Assembly: GCF_900163785.1 (NCBI RefSeq)
Contig: NZ_FUKN01000013.1
Coordinates: forward strand, 682,001-746,000
Reading direction: 5' to 3'
From: Psychrobacter sp. JB385
GTDB lineage: Bacteria > Pseudomonadota > Gammaproteobacteria > Pseudomonadales > Moraxellaceae
DNA: 64,000 nt
The position numbers and the translations under genes are program-made. Every line of letters starts with the position of its first letter. The stretch's first letter is position 1. The notes under the pieces were generated by a model. That model made no database searches. It had not been told where the DNA came from and saw nothing but the letters and a program-made list of their open reading frames with translations. Of this stretch, positions 37,389 to 46,970 are shown one piece after another.

Positions 37389-40300
37389 TTAGCTGTAATG
37401 AAAGTGTAAGCTGTCCTCATTAACCATGGTTTTTAATTGCTGTAAATTGTCATCGTTGGGGTAGATACGCCAGTGCTCTGATAAACTGACATTGGCAATA
37501 CCAAATTTTTCGTAAATACTTAACCCAAGCGGCAGACAGTTATCATTGATAGACGTGTCTGTATTGCTCAGTGCATTATTGGCATATTGACCCATCTCAT
37601 TTTCTAAAGCCAATAAATCATTACCATCTTCATCGTATAAACTTCCGCCCATAGCAGGGTCATAAGCGCCATCGCTGCCATAATTGTCAGATTCGTTTTG
37701 CTCGTCACTGTACCCTAAGCGCGGCGCAGGTATGATGTCTGCTTGTGCTGATTTAAGTAAAGGTTGCAGACGCATGAGCAAATTAATGTCACTCGCTTGA
37801 ATCTTGATGCTGATTTTTTTGAGCCAACGCAAGCGCGCATCAACGATGCTCATGGCATTATCGAGACGGGCAAATAAACGACCATCGCGCTCACGGATAC
37901 TGCCCTTGATAATCACCACTTCGTCAACTTTTAACTGCTCTTTAACGCGGTTGAAACGCTCTGCATAGCAGCTAACTTCCAGACGAGACGTACCGTCATC
38001 TAACGTGATGACATTGCGATTACCAAAATTGGCAATATCTATAATCAATCCTGAAAAATAACAGCTGCCATTGTAGCCAGTGTCCGTCAGCTTGTTCAGT
38101 CGAGCGCCTGAGGTATAGCGTTTTAGCTCATCTAAGTATTCATTGATCGGATGACCTGTTAAGTACAGACCTAAGGTGTTTTTTTCAGCTTTGAGGCGAT
38201 GCTTATCTCCCCAAATCAGCTCTGGCGTCATCACAAGTGGCGGCGCGGCAACCACGCCATCCATTTCACCGAACAGATCCATCATGCCAAGCTCATTGTT
38301 TTGACGATCTTGCTCAGCGGCTTGTACAGCGTTTGGCAATTGACTCATCAATGCACCGCGAATCTCATAAGCGGCATCTGCTGGCAAGTCGGGTCGAAGA
38401 GTGGCGGCAAAATCATCAAAACAGCCAGCACTCACCAAAGCTTCAAGCGTACGTTTATTGACTTTTTTGATGTCTACGCGGCGACAAAAATCGTATAAGT
38501 CTTTAAAAGGACCATCCGTGCGCCGTGCTTCCACGATGGATTCAACCGCGCCTTCACCAACCCCTTTAATCGCACCCAGACCATAAATGATATTGGTCGG
38601 TGTGTCAGCGACGAAATGCCATTCACTGCGGTTAACGGATGGATTGACCACAGTCAAACCGAAGTTTTCGCGGCAGTCATTGATAAAGAACACCACGTTG
38701 TCGGTGTTGTTCATATCAGAGGTCAATACTGCGGCCATAAATTCAGCAGGGTAGTACTGTTTTAAATACGCCGTTTGATACGCCAGTACACCGTAAGCGG
38801 CGGAATGTGAGCGGTTAAACCCGTACCCTGCGAACTTCTCCATCAAGTCAAACACACCGCCTGAGGTAACCTCATCGATACCCTGAGACGTCGCGCCTGT
38901 CACAAAAATATCGCGCTGCTTGGCCATTTCTTCAGGTTTTTTCTTACCCATGGCGCGGCGTAGCATATCAGCGCCGCCCAAGCTATAGCCTGCCATGACC
39001 TGCGAGATTTGCATGACTTGTTCTTGGTACACAATAACGCCATTGGTGTTTTCTAATATGGGCTCAAGATTGGGATGATCGTAGATGACTTCTTCGCGGC
39101 CGTGCTTACGGTCGATATACATCTCTACCATGCCAGCATCAAGGGGCCCTGGACGATAGAGCGCACACATGGCGATCACATCTTCGATATTGGTCGGCTG
39201 TAATTTGGCGAGATACTTTTTCATGCCCATACTTTCTAACTGAAAGACAGCCGTGGTCTTGGCATCTTGCAGTAGTTTATAAGCTTTGGCGTCATCTAAA
39301 GGCAAGTCTTCTAACACCAAGGCATCCACGCCTTCTTTGGCACGGCGTAGATTGATGTTTTCAACCGCAGCATTGATAACGGTTAAGTTACGCAAACCTA
39401 AGAAGTCAAACTTGACCAGCCCAACAGCTTCCACATCATCCTTGTCAAATTGGCTAACGCGATGCCCTTCATCATCACAATAAATGGCACTAAAATCGGT
39501 AATCTTATGCGGAGCAATGAGAACGCCACCAGCATGTTTACCGACATTTCGGCAAACGCCTTCAAGCTTGATCGCCATCTCCCAAATCTCAATGGCATCC
39601 TCATAATCCATATTATCAGGATTGGAGATTAAGTCTTTGAGCTGCGGCTCTTGCTCTAGCGCTTGGCTAAGCGTGATGCCTGGTGTTTTAGGAATAAGTT
39701 TAGAGATCTTATTTGCCAAAAAATATGACTTACTTTGGACGCGCGCCACATCACGCACCACCGCTTTTGCCGCCATCGTACCAAAGGTGATAATCTGCGA
39801 GACCGCCTCACGTCCATAAGTTTGGGCTACATAGTCAATGACACGGTCGCGCCCCTCGATACAAAAATCGATATCAAAATCGGGCATAGAGACACGTTCA
39901 GGGTTTAAGAAGCGCTCAAATAATAGATCATAATGAATCGGGTCAAGGTCTGTGATGTTAAGCGCATAGGCGACAAGCGAGCCAGCACCAGAGCCACGAC
40001 CTGGCCCCACAGGTACGCCATTGGCTTTTGCCCAGCGGATAAAGTCCATGACGATTAAGAAGTAACCAGGAAAGCCCATGGATAAAATAACTTCTAACTC
40101 GTACTCTAGACGCTCATCGTACTTTTGGCGAATGTCGCTCCAATTATCACGGCGTGTCTCAATAGGAAATAGCTTGTCTAATCGATGATCAAGACCACGC
40201 TGCGACTCTGAGCGAAAAAACGTTTCAATCGTCTCTCCCTCAGGCACTGGGAAGTCGGGCAATACATTAATACCAAGGGTCAAAGACACATTACAGCGCG

Positions 40301-41078
40301 TTGCCAAACGTAAGGTGTTGTCAATCACCTGCGGAATATCAGCAAACCGCTGCGCCATTTGTTCTTGAGTTTTTAAATACTGCTCATCGGAGTAGGTCTG
40401 CGGGCGACTTGGATCAGCCAATACGTAGGAGCCTGCAATACAAACACGCGCTTCATGAGCATCAAAATCGTCTTGCTGTAAAAAACGCACGTCATTATGC
40501 GCAATAATAGGAATGTTGTGCTTGGCACCTGATTGGATAGCCGCCTTAATAAAAGCATCTTCTCCTGCGCGATTGGTACGTTTGATGGCAAAATACAGGC
40601 GATCATGAAATTGCGCTTGCCATTCTGCAAGTAGCTCGTCGGCCTTTTCTGGCATAGAACCAACCAGCGCCTGACCCACGTCTGATTTTTCAGCGAGCAG
40701 TACAATCACGCCGGCTGCGTGCTCTAAGATATGACGACGCTTAATGACAGGCGTACCATGATTGACAGGGTCAGCACGGCCTTCAGTAAAGCCAAGCGAT
40801 ACGATACGAGTGATGTTTTGATACCCTTCGTTGTTCATTGCGAGCAATGTCAGGCGCGTGTCTTCATTGTCCATGATGACTTCGCTGCCGATAATCGGCT
40901 TGATACCAGCGCTTAAACAGGCACGATAGAACTTCACTGTCGCATACAAATTGGACAAGTCAGTCAGTGCAAGTGCACGCTGATTGTCCGCTGCCGCAGC
41001 TTTAACGAGCGGCTTGATACGCACGATAGAATCAGTGATGGAATATTCGCTGTGAATGCCAAGGTGTACAAATGCCAT
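37389..41078 (-). CDS. dnaE: DNA polymerase III alpha subunit
   Basis: A 1229-residue replicative C-family polymerase. The N-terminal PHP domain starts with FVHLGIHSEYSITDSIVRI. The palm carries the aspartates in PDFDIDFCIEGRDRVIDYV, preceded by VGPGRGSGAGSLVAYAL. Further typical blocks are MAAKAVVRDVARVQSKSY, PGPLDAGMVEMYIDRKHGRE, YQEQVMQISQVMAGYSLGGA and the helix-hairpin-helix/OB-fold C-terminus. A C-terminal acidic, Asn-rich stretch (about residues 1145-1195) replaces the simple tail of E. coli DnaE. It is the main chromosomal polymerase subunit. Length is somewhat longer than the usual 1160. The Hpt and trmJ genes follow on the same strand. Confidence 0.97.
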   Translation of the reverse strand: MAFVHLGIHSEYSITDSIVRIKPLVKAAAADNQRALALTDLSNLYATVKFYRACLSAGIKPIIGSEVIMDNEDTRLTLLAMNNEGYQNITRIVSLGFTEGRADPVNHGTPVIKRRHILEHAAGVIVLLAEKSDVGQALVGSMPEKADELLAEWQAQFHDRLYFAIKRTNRAGEDAFIKAAIQSGAKHNIPIIAHNDVRFLQQDDFDAHEARVCIAGSYVLADPSRPQTYSDEQYLKTQEQMAQRFADIPQVIDNTLRLATRCNVSLTLGINVLPDFPVPEGETIETFFRSESQRGLDHRLDKLFPIETRRDNWSDIRQKYDERLEYELEVILSMGFPGYFLIVMDFIRWAKANGVPVGPGRGSGAGSLVAYALNITDLDPIHYDLLFERFLNPERVSMPDFDIDFCIEGRDRVIDYVAQTYGREAVSQIITFGTMAAKAVVRDVARVQSKSYFLANKISKLIPKTPGITLSQALEQEPQLKDLISNPDNMDYEDAIEIWEMAIKLEGVCRNVGKHAGGVLIAPHKITDFSAIYCDDEGHRVSQFDKDDVEAVGLVKFDFLGLRNLTVINAAVENINLRRAKEGVDALVLEDLPLDDAKAYKLLQDAKTTAVFQLESMGMKKYLAKLQPTNIEDVIAMCALYRPGPLDAGMVEMYIDRKHGREEVIYDHPNLEPILENTNGVIVYQEQVMQISQVMAGYSLGGADMLRRAMGKKKPEEMAKQRDIFVTGATSQGIDEVTSGGVFDLMEKFAGYGFNRSHSAAYGVLAYQTAYLKQYYPAEFMAAVLTSDMNNTDNVVFFINDCRENFGLTVVNPSVNRSEWHFVADTPTNIIYGLGAIKGVGEGAVESIVEARRTDGPFKDLYDFCRRVDIKKVNKRTLEALVSAGCFDDFAATLRPDLPADAAYEIRGALMSQLPNAVQAAEQDRQNNELGMMDLFGEMDGVVAAPPLVMTPELIWGDKHRLKAEKNTLGLYLTGHPINEYLDELKRYTSGARLNKLTDTGYNGSCYFSGLIIDIANFGNRNVITLDDGTSRLEVSCYAERFNRVKEQLKVDEVVIIKGSIRERDGRLFARLDNAMSIVDARLRWLKKISIKIQASDINLLMRLQPLLKSAQADIIPAPRLGYSDEQNESDNYGSDGAYDPAMGGSLYDEDGNDLLALENEMGQYANNALSNTDTSINDNCLPLGLSIYEKFGIANVSLSEHWRIYPNDDNLQQLKTMVNEDSLHFHYS

Positions 41079-41419
41079 AGAGGACTCTTACGGATACGAT
41101 TAAAAATATCGATATTAAAATAAATTTAATATTATCAATGCTTTAATCTGGTATATGAGACAAAAAATACAGAAGGAATCGTATTTATTCGTTTTAAATC
41201 AGGTCGTTAATAATAGCATTATTTGCCGTAGACAGCCACCGATTGCATTTACTAATGACCGTCGGATCGGCTGCTTTCTCATTAATAAAGCAAATGCTGA
41301 ACGTTTTATTGTGAATAGGTGGTATCAAAAGCATTTATCTTCAAGTTATTATGATATAAATAAAGTTAAATCCATTTTCATAAACTATTGTTCATGCAAC
41401 CCAAAACGACGGTAACACT
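41079..41419. other. AT-rich region between dnaE and the Mrr-like gene
   Basis: 341 bp, noticeably AT-richer than neighbouring genes. A frame of 86 codons at 41155-41415 ends 4 bp before the Mrr-like gene, but lacks a ribosome site and recognisable similarity, so it is not called. The region should hold the dnaE promoter and that of the nuclease gene. Confidence 0.45.
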
Positions 41420-42550
41420 ATGAGTAATATTACAAAGCTGCCAGCATTTGGCGATATGTTAAATGCTGGAATACAAACTGTAAAAAACCTCAGTACACGC
41501 AATACGATTGGTCGCACTGTGTTTTATAGAGAGTTTGAAAAGTTAGCGCAGATTGTAAATGATCACAAAGAAATTAATTACATGAGCAATTATGATATAC
41601 GGCATGAATGTCACAATGGTTCACCTTGTTATGATGAAATTGTCGATTTAATTCTATTGTGTCTATCGGCAATGGGTCTGGTCCAAGAAGGTAAGTTCAG
41701 TTTGGTACCGAATTTAAATCAAAATTTTGCTAATTTCATTACTTTTGATGAAAAGGTGACACCCAAAAACATGATACGTTTAGATCCTTTTGGCAAAGTC
41801 TACTTTTGGCTAGCTGGAAACAATTTCAACCAATATATTAGTGACGGTATTCCAAATAGTGATTATATTGCCAATTTAAACCGTTTTGATAATAAAGCGT
41901 TTGCTGATCTGCAAAAAGTCAATATTGCTGCTTACGGAAAAAATGGCGATACGCTTATTAATCATTTAATAGAAGAAACACAGCGCCGAACGTCTATATT
42001 TATGAATAATTATGCAGACGCGGCTGTTGGTAATGACTTTGTCAAAGTCACACCCAGTATGATTATGACTCAAATTGAAAGTTTGTCTCCCTTACAGTTT
42101 GAATGGTTTTGTCTAAAATTGATTGAACGTTCGCTAGAAATTGAAAGTCCTGAGAGTAATTTAACGTCCCGTCATACTGGTCGCTCAAACGACAATGGTA
42201 TTGACGGTCTCATCATTCAAGATTTCCCAGATGGAGAAGTGCATAACTATTACATTCAAGCCAAACAGTACAGTGCAGGTAATAACATATCTAATGGCGA
42301 TTTGAGAAATTTCATAGGTGCTTATCCACCGCAAAAAACCAATCATCACGGTTTATTTATTACCACGACAAGCTTTACCAAGCCTGCACAAGATTATGCA
42401 AATTCAACTGATTCGCACAGTCTTATACTTATTGATCAAATGAATTTGATTGAGCTAATGATGCAACATAAAGTAGGTTTAAAAGAAGTAAATGCCCGAC
42501 CAAAATTATTACTAGACAATGAATTTTTCGAAAAAATAAAACTCTACTAA
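41420..42550 (+). CDS. Mrr-like PD-(D/E)XK restriction endonuclease
   Basis: A 376-residue protein with a C-terminal Mrr-type nuclease domain. Core residues are SNDNGIDGLII (Asp262) and NYYIQAKQY (Gln280-Ala-Lys282), the D...QxK form of PD-(D/E)XK enzymes seen in Mrr. SPLQFEWFCLKLIERSLE precedes the core, as in Mrr where an FE-type helix opens the domain, and HGLFITTTSFTKPAQDYA follows. The first 110 residues look like a winged-helix-type DNA-binding region; the middle part (115-200) is unassigned. Mrr-like proteins cut modified foreign DNA (type IV restriction). No methylase is adjacent. The gene stands alone between dnaE and ggt and is AT-rich, suggesting acquisition by transfer. Modified-base specificity is unknown. 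Confidence 0.78.
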   Translation: MSNITKLPAFGDMLNAGIQTVKNLSTRNTIGRTVFYREFEKLAQIVNDHKEINYMSNYDIRHECHNGSPCYDEIVDLILLCLSAMGLVQEGKFSLVPNLNQNFANFITFDEKVTPKNMIRLDPFGKVYFWLAGNNFNQYISDGIPNSDYIANLNRFDNKAFADLQKVNIAAYGKNGDTLINHLIEETQRRTSIFMNNYADAAVGNDFVKVTPSMIMTQIESLSPLQFEWFCLKLIERSLEIESPESNLTSRHTGRSNDNGIDGLIIQDFPDGEVHNYYIQAKQYSAGNNISNGDLRNFIGAYPPQKTNHHGLFITTTSFTKPAQDYANSTDSHSLILIDQMNLIELMMQHKVGLKEVNARPKLLLDNEFFEKIKLY

Positions 42551-42594
42551 TTGCTATTTTCGAAAGCAAAAGATAAGCAAACTTTCTGAACAAT

Positions 42595-42632
42595 AAAAAG
42601 CCTTCTATATCCATTTGATACAGAAGGCTTTT
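42595..42632. terminator. Bidirectional terminator between nuclease and ggt genes
   Basis: AAAAGCCTTCT (42596-42606) pairs with AGAAGGCTTTT (42622-42632), providing a U-run in each direction. Confidence 0.85.
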
Positions 42633-42647
42633 ACTCCAAAAACTAAA

Positions 42648-44600
42648 TTAATAACCAACCACGGCTGCATCAACAATTCGTGGATCAGAAGATCCATAGA
42701 CGCCATCTGGCGTAATCATGATTGACTGGGTTGAACCCATGGTGGCTTGTGGACTGACGGTATGTCCCATAGATTCGAGTTTTTTGATGGTGTCTACGTT
42801 GAGGGCTTTTTCGATACGAATCTCATCTGGCAACCATTGGTCATGGATACGCGGCGCGTGAGTTGCCTCAGCGATATTCATATCATGATCGAGTACATTT
42901 GAGATAACTTGAGTGACGGTTGTAATGATACGGCTACCACCTGGGCTGCCTGTGACGATATAAGGTTTGCTGTCTTTGAACACCAGTGTCGGACTCATTG
43001 AGGATAGCGGGCGCTTATTGGCTTCAACGGCATTTGCCTCACCGCCCAATAATCCATAACCATTCGGCACACCTGGTTTGGCAGAAAAATCATCCATTTC
43101 ATTGTTGAGTAAAATCCCCGTACCCTCAGCGACCAAACCAGTGCCGTAAGAGAAGTTTAGGGTATAAGTATTGGCGATCGCATTGCCGTCTTTATCTACG
43201 ATAGAAAAATGCGTGGTCTGATCACTTTCGTAAGGAAGTGGATTGCTCGCTTTAATCGTGGACGCTGGGGTGGCTTTGTTTGGATCGATCAAACCGCGTA
43301 ATTTATCGGCATAAGCTTGTGAGGTTAAACCACTTGACGGTACGTCAATAAAGTCAGAGTCGCCTAAGTATTCAGCGCGGTCTGCATAAGCCAGCTGCAT
43401 AGCCTCAGCCATTAAGTGAATGGTTTGGGCGCTGTTTTGTCCGTAGTCTTTTAGCGGATAGCCTTCTAATATGTTTAAGATTTGAATGATGTGAATACCG
43501 CCTGAAGAGGGCGGCGGCATAGAGACAATTTCATAGCCACGGTAGTCGCCTTTGACGGGCACGCGAGCGATGGCTTCGTAGTTGTCTAAATCCTCTAAAC
43601 TCATCCGACCGCCTGCATCAGTGACAGCTTTGACCAATTTTCTGGCGGTTTCGCCTTTATAAAATCCATCTGCCCCTTGAGCCGCAATCAGTTTTAGTGA
43701 GCGGGCAAGCTCGGGTTGTTTCAAGCGCTCACCAGGTTGATAGGCGCTGCCGTCAGGTTTAAAAAATATCTTTTTGGTGCTCGGCCATTTTTGTAAGCGA
43801 TCACTTAGGGCTTCTAGTGACTCGGACAGTCCAGCGGTGACTTCGATACCATTCTCTGCCAGTGCAATGGCAGGAGCCATAACTTGTTCACGGCTCATTG
43901 TGCCATGATCTTCTAATGCTTTGAGCAATCCTGCGACAGTGCCTGGCACACCAACCGCTAAACCATGATAGCGTGATAAATCGCTCACGGCGTTGCCAGC
44001 GCTATCAAGGTACATATCACGTGTGGCACTGCTTGGTGCTTTTTCACGATAATCGAGCGCCACGGTTTTGCCTTGTTTTGCGTCATAAATCATCATAAAA
44101 CCGCCACCGCCAATGTTGCCTGCGCGCGGTAACGTAACGGCAAGGGCGAAACCAACAGCGACCCCAGCATCAACGGCATTGCCGCCATCCTTTAGAATTT
44201 GAAGTCCGATATCAGAAGCCAGCGCTTCTTGAGTCGCGACCATGCCGTTCTTTGCCCATACTGGATGATGAATAGCATCGGCTGAGTAGATGGCTTGGTC
44301 GGTTTTGGCAGTTTTAGTTGTCGGTGTAAGGCTATTGGTTTTTGCGCGAGTGATTCGTTGGTTTTCAGTCAAAACGGTTGGTGCGTTGGTCATGATCGGT
44401 AGATTGATCGCACTGGTATTGAGTGAAGAATCACTCATCGTACTATTATTGACTGAGTTGGTGGTTTCTAATGCATGAGCAGAGACAGACAGTAATAGAG
44501 CACTACTGATGAGCAAGGCAGATTTTTTTAAGGAGGTTGTATGATGGGTTTTATTCTGTTCAGTCTTGTGCTGAATAAGACGGGATGATAGCGGCGCCAT
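42648..44600 (-). CDS. ggt: Gamma-glutamyltransferase
   Basis: A 650-residue periplasmic gamma-glutamyltransferase precursor. After a basic start comes a signal peptide (LKKSALLISSALLLSVSAHA) and a Ser/Asn/Thr-rich spacer to about residue 105. The large-subunit part has GMVATQEALASDIGLQILKD, GGNAVDAGVAVGFALAV and GNIGGGGFMMIYD. The autocleavage site is Q|TTHFSIVD, making Thr462 the nucleophile of the small subunit; SMSPTLVFK and TGSPGGSRIITTV follow. It hydrolyses or transfers gamma-glutamyl from glutathione. The long pre-spacer (about 60 residues after the signal peptide) is more than in E. coli (580 residues). Confidence 0.95.
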   Translation of the reverse strand: MAPLSSRLIQHKTEQNKTHHTTSLKKSALLISSALLLSVSAHALETTNSVNNSTMSDSSLNTSAINLPIMTNAPTVLTENQRITRAKTNSLTPTTKTAKTDQAIYSADAIHHPVWAKNGMVATQEALASDIGLQILKDGGNAVDAGVAVGFALAVTLPRAGNIGGGGFMMIYDAKQGKTVALDYREKAPSSATRDMYLDSAGNAVSDLSRYHGLAVGVPGTVAGLLKALEDHGTMSREQVMAPAIALAENGIEVTAGLSESLEALSDRLQKWPSTKKIFFKPDGSAYQPGERLKQPELARSLKLIAAQGADGFYKGETARKLVKAVTDAGGRMSLEDLDNYEAIARVPVKGDYRGYEIVSMPPPSSGGIHIIQILNILEGYPLKDYGQNSAQTIHLMAEAMQLAYADRAEYLGDSDFIDVPSSGLTSQAYADKLRGLIDPNKATPASTIKASNPLPYESDQTTHFSIVDKDGNAIANTYTLNFSYGTGLVAEGTGILLNNEMDDFSAKPGVPNGYGLLGGEANAVEANKRPLSSMSPTLVFKDSKPYIVTGSPGGSRIITTVTQVISNVLDHDMNIAEATHAPRIHDQWLPDEIRIEKALNVDTIKKLESMGHTVSPQATMGSTQSIMITPDGVYGSSDPRIVDAAVVGY

Positions 44601-44928
44601 TGCAAATTCCTTTTTACGTGATTAAAAATTGGAGTAGTCAGTTTTATGAAACAATTGAGACACATGAATAGTAACGAAAATATTGAGTAGTAGAAAGTTG
44701 TTTATTGAGTATTATTTTTAGCCGTCGCTGCTCATAGTTATAATACGCTTGGTGTTTACATAATTACTATCATGGTTACCCTGATGTTTTTATTAAGAAA
44801 AATTCAAAAAAATATAAAGCGTCCTTAAATACTCATTGTTAATATTACTTAAGTGTAACTTTTTGTGCTATAAATATGCACAATAGTAGGCATTTATTAT
44901 TGGCTGTTTATCTGATAAAGGGGCGCTC
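44601..44928. other. AT-rich divergent region between ggt and the first lipoprotein gene
   Basis: 328 bp with strong A/T runs near 44795-44860. It should hold the promoters of ggt and of the lipoprotein pair. No supported gene or perfect inverted repeat was seen. Confidence 0.45.
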
Positions 44929-46926
44929 ATGTTATTCACTCATCAAAAAAATCCCAAGCAACCACATTGCTCTAAAATCGCGTTGCGTCATTCCTCTATC
45001 CATCGTGAAAACAGCCATAAGCCTTATAAGCTGGTCTCTATTGCTCGTTGTGCACTACTGCTGGGTAGTACTTCGCTGATGCTGGCAGGTTGCCAATCCA
45101 ACCCGAGTAGCTCATCATCTACTGCTACATCCAATAAAATGATAGATTTTAATATCGCAAATACTGCACAAAACCAAGCGCAGGGACGTGCACTTAATGC
45201 CAGTTTGGCTGCTGACTCTGAGCACTATGAACAGCTATTCAATCAAGACAAATATCCCAATACTGAGAGTCAGGCCAAAGCGCACTTATTGACCGCTATT
45301 CGTCAGCATTTAGCCTCAGAGCACGTTGCTGTTGCGAAGGCCAATTATCAAGCCGTACCCTTTATTGATCCAGACAGCATTGATGCAGGCTCTAGCAGCT
45401 TACTGAAGACGATTATAGAAACATACATGTATCAATCTGGGTTAGAGAGTGATTATAGTGAAAATAGCTATGATGAGAATGGCTACGATGAAAGCAGCTA
45501 TGACTACACTGATGCCGATGAAGTCGTTGTCGATGAAGAAAATGTATCGGATACGATGCCTGAGGATGACTCTGAAGAAAACGCAGCAGCAGAAAGCGCC
45601 GCAATAGCCATGATATTGGAAGAGGCGGGCGAAAATGATGAGTCATCATACGACGACAACTACGATAATGAAGAAGACAGTGGCACTGATTATGGGCGAA
45701 GTAGTAGGTTCTCAGGCTTAAAAGCAAAAAACCTTCTACAAAACTATGAAGCCATGCAAATGGTAAAGCAACAGCCAAAGACAACCAGTGAAGCGCCCAT
45801 ATCATCCACAGGGCTGGTTGGTAATATCTTTACCATGTTCCACCGTACACCAGAGCAGATAGCGGCTTCAAATGCTTATCAATATAAACATCTAACATTC
45901 AATAGCGTCAGTCATTATCAACCTCAAAAAAGACAACTACAAAGTGTCTATAGCTATGATTATTTGACACCAACCATCGCCTCATCAATACAGATACCAC
46001 TGGCGTTCGATTTTAATAACAGCAAGATCAAGGTTGATCCATCGGCAATCATGCCTATCATGGCGATTGTCAATCCTGAAAGCACTCCATTACCCAATCA
46101 GATGATTTCACATACGGTGAGTTTTGGTTTGCCCGACAGTATCACATCGCAACTACCGTCAGCGGTGCTCTATGATGCGGCAATTTCTGCCATACAAAAT
46201 AGTATGGCGGAGCTTGCGCCCGAGCATTTTAGTGCGGTAGACATCGGTCAAGATCGGTTTGCTAAAGAAGTTGGCGCTAGCCGTGCGGTAAAAGTCTATT
46301 TCGGCAGTCAGCAAAGCGGTGAGATGATTGGTAAAGTACTCAAATACATGACCCAATCACTTCAGCAGTATGTCGATACTCATCCAGAAAAATACCCTGA
46401 CGGTGCGCCGCTAAAAGCTGCGCTTGATAAAGCGGCATTGTATAACAAAGGCTATCAGAGTGCCGATGTAGGAGCGCTACTACAGCTTATTGAAGCCATT
46501 GGCCCTATCACATTTAACCAGATAAATTATTATTATTTGGACAGCGCCGATCGTCTGCTTGCCAAACAACAGCGTATGAATATCGGTGGGGATTTATTAG
46601 GTTCGACAACCACTGTATTGAACCAAGTACGCTACGACAAAGCCAGTTTTGATAAACATGCACTAACGCCCTTGTTGGCTGAATCTCTTGGAGACAATGC
46701 CAAACCTGCCATTGATGGCAACGCGTGGATGACCGCCCAGCGTCAACAAGAAGATAGGCTACAAGCGGCACATTACGCTCGCTACGACTATAGTGATCAC
46801 CGCTTAGATGATGACTATCCGCGTGATTATGATGACAGTGAAGACAGCTATAACGACGATAGTAATGAGGACTATAGCATTACGCCGAGTGACGATGAGG
46901 CTGATAACAGCATAGAGGCTTGGTAG
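44929..46926 (+). CDS. Large acidic lipoprotein of unknown function
   Basis: A 665-residue protein. A long basic N-terminus precedes a lipoprotein signal ending SLMLAGC (lipid-modified Cys near residue 54). Residues 165-265 are very rich in Asp, Glu, Tyr and Ser (for example YSENSYDENGYDESSYDYTD), and the last 50 are again acidic with Tyr (DYPRDYDDSEDSYNDDSNED). The region between (about 320-590) looks globular, with FDFNNSKIKVDPSAI and ASRAVKVYFGSQQSGEMIG. I do not recognise a family. It resembles its neighbour in length of signal and in the order of an F-D-x-N/K block in the middle, suggesting a distant paralogue. AAAGGGGCGCTC precedes the ATG. Surface display or metal/cation binding are possible but unproven. 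Confidence 0.75.
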   Translation: MLFTHQKNPKQPHCSKIALRHSSIHRENSHKPYKLVSIARCALLLGSTSLMLAGCQSNPSSSSSTATSNKMIDFNIANTAQNQAQGRALNASLAADSEHYEQLFNQDKYPNTESQAKAHLLTAIRQHLASEHVAVAKANYQAVPFIDPDSIDAGSSSLLKTIIETYMYQSGLESDYSENSYDENGYDESSYDYTDADEVVVDEENVSDTMPEDDSEENAAAESAAIAMILEEAGENDESSYDDNYDNEEDSGTDYGRSSRFSGLKAKNLLQNYEAMQMVKQQPKTTSEAPISSTGLVGNIFTMFHRTPEQIAASNAYQYKHLTFNSVSHYQPQKRQLQSVYSYDYLTPTIASSIQIPLAFDFNNSKIKVDPSAIMPIMAIVNPESTPLPNQMISHTVSFGLPDSITSQLPSAVLYDAAISAIQNSMAELAPEHFSAVDIGQDRFAKEVGASRAVKVYFGSQQSGEMIGKVLKYMTQSLQQYVDTHPEKYPDGAPLKAALDKAALYNKGYQSADVGALLQLIEAIGPITFNQINYYYLDSADRLLAKQQRMNIGGDLLGSTTTVLNQVRYDKASFDKHALTPLLAESLGDNAKPAIDGNAWMTAQRQQEDRLQAAHYARYDYSDHRLDDDYPRDYDDSEDSYNDDSNEDYSITPSDDEADNSIEAW

Positions 46927-46970
46927 TACTGTCTTGTCACGTTTAAGCGAATATTTATTAAGGATAAAAT

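Noticed and set aside
41155..41415. 86-codon frame ending 4 bp before the Mrr-like gene
   Set aside because: No ribosome site before its ATG, unusual composition for a protein, and no similarity I recognise. Spacing to the nuclease gene is suggestive, so comparison with related genomes could still revive it.
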